A DNA stretch of 64,000 nt from DLAJ01 sp964655525. Lineage in GTDB: Bacteria; Bacillota; Clostridia; Lachnospirales; Lachnospiraceae. Below the pieces are notes generated by a model. That model was not told the origin of the DNA. It searched no databases and worked only from the letters and a program-made list of their open reading frames with translations. Below, in pieces: positions 63,639 through 64,000 of the stretch. Where the stretch lies: NCBI GenBank assembly GCA_964655525.1, contig CAZZNE010000014.1:1-64000 (forward strand), in the 5' to 3' direction. Made by a program: the position numbers and the translations under genes. Within the stretch, counting starts at the first letter, position 1; every line of letters begins with the position of its first letter.

Positions 63639-63690
63639 TTGACAAGAGTGTCTATTAATGATAGACTCAAAGTGTCTATTAAAGATAGAC
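63639..63690 (+). promoter_or_regulatory. promoter with two operators for the second BlaI-family gene
   Basis: TTGACA (63639-63644), 17 bases, TAGACT (63662-63667). GTCTAT-TAATG-ATAGAC (63650-63666) lies in the spacer and -10 box; GTCTAT-TAAAG-ATAGAC (63674-63690) lies just downstream, 24 bp centre to centre. Autorepression by the following BlaI-like protein is expected. Confidence 0.8.
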
Positions 63691-63795
63691 AAATCACGTG
63701 ATGGAATTTTTTAGAGTTTTAATATGCAGGAATTCACAAGATGTACTGCGATTGTTGAAATGATTTGATGAGATGACTGACAGGAGAAGACGGAA

Positions 63796-64000
63796 ATGAC
63801 GGATTACAAGCTGGGGGCGGTAGAATCGAGGTTTGCGGATATTGTGTGGGAGCATGAACCGTTATCGACCGGAGAGCTGGTGAAGCTGTGCAATGAGGAG
63901 CTTCAGTGGAAACGGACGACGACCTATACGGTGTTAAAAAAGCTGAGTGAACACGGTTTTTTTCATATGGAAAATAAGACCGTGACAGCGTTGATCTCAA
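63796..64000 (+). CDS. BlaI/MecI/CopY-family repressor, 3' end outside the window
   Basis: The visible 68 residues start MTDYKLGAVESRFADIVWEHEPLSTGEL and continue with KRTTTYTVLKKLSEHGFFHM, the BlaI winged-helix. ATG 63796 follows CAGGAGAAG. The gene runs off the end of the window; a BlaR1-like partner probably follows. It is a second, different BlaI system from the one at 42 kb. Confidence 0.88.
   Translation, partial: MTDYKLGAVESRFADIVWEHEPLSTGELVKLCNEELQWKRTTTYTVLKKLSEHGFFHMENKTVTALIS

Overview
The window looks like a chromosomal segment of a spore-forming, low-to-mid GC Bacillota, most likely a Lachnospiraceae-type Clostridia. The pointers are spmA and spmB (spore maturation), an ECF sigma/RsiV pair, YaaR-HolB-RicT-TrmN6-RsmI synteny, a split transketolase, starch-binding CBM26 modules, and Gram-positive promoters and Shine-Dalgarno sites. 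The genus cannot be fixed from sequence reading alone.

Layout. 1-491: end of a tRNA cluster (Thr, Tyr, fMet, Phe) and a terminator. 0.67-7.3 kb: L,D-transpeptidase, HD-domain protein, PLP-dependent basic amino acid decarboxylase, pyruvate kinase, glycerol kinase. 7.3-11.3 kb: conserved housekeeping run yaaR-holB-ricT-trmN6-rsmI. 11.4-12.8 kb: acpP-fabZ and rubrerythrin. 12.8-17.1 kb: DUF421 membrane protein, ECF sigma/anti-sigma pair, XRE regulator plus membrane protein, serine hydrolase. 17.2-25.3 kb: MgtE with a long structured leader, a GH2 beta-mannosidase and a heterodimeric ABC exporter.

25.4-40.3 kb is the accessory centrepiece. spmA (25.5 kb) and spmB (39.7 kb), normally adjacent, are separated by about 13.6 kb. 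This insert holds a two-gene module (compact HipA-like kinase plus a protein with a HipA-N1-like region and a HIRAN domain), then a complete type I-C CRISPR-Cas operon (cas3-cas5c-cas8c-cas7c-cas4-cas1-cas2), then a 45-repeat, 44-spacer array whose two terminal repeats, on the spmB side, are degenerate.

40.4-54 kb: BlaR1/BlaI regulatory pair with two clear operators; a divergent PNPOx-like protein overlapping a membrane-anchored Mrr-type nuclease; a MacB-like ABC system with a repeat-containing coiled coil; a CE2-type esterase with a FabT-like MarR regulator; a DUF885 protein; a membrane protein; split transketolase. 54-61.2 kb (minus strand): a malto-oligosaccharide operon made of a non-catalytic membrane-anchored protein with three CBM26-like repeats, MalE/F/G-like transporter, intracellular GH13 enzyme and LacI regulator. 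61.2-64 kb: peptidase-E-like protein, LprI-like lipoprotein, and the start of a second BlaI-family regulator whose promoter/operator geometry copies that of the first.

The most interesting items are the split-HipA/HIRAN module beside the CRISPR locus, the interruption of spmAB, and the mgtE leader, whose repeated elements allow mutually exclusive pairings. All functional assignments rest on motif recognition and remembered family features; no database search was run.
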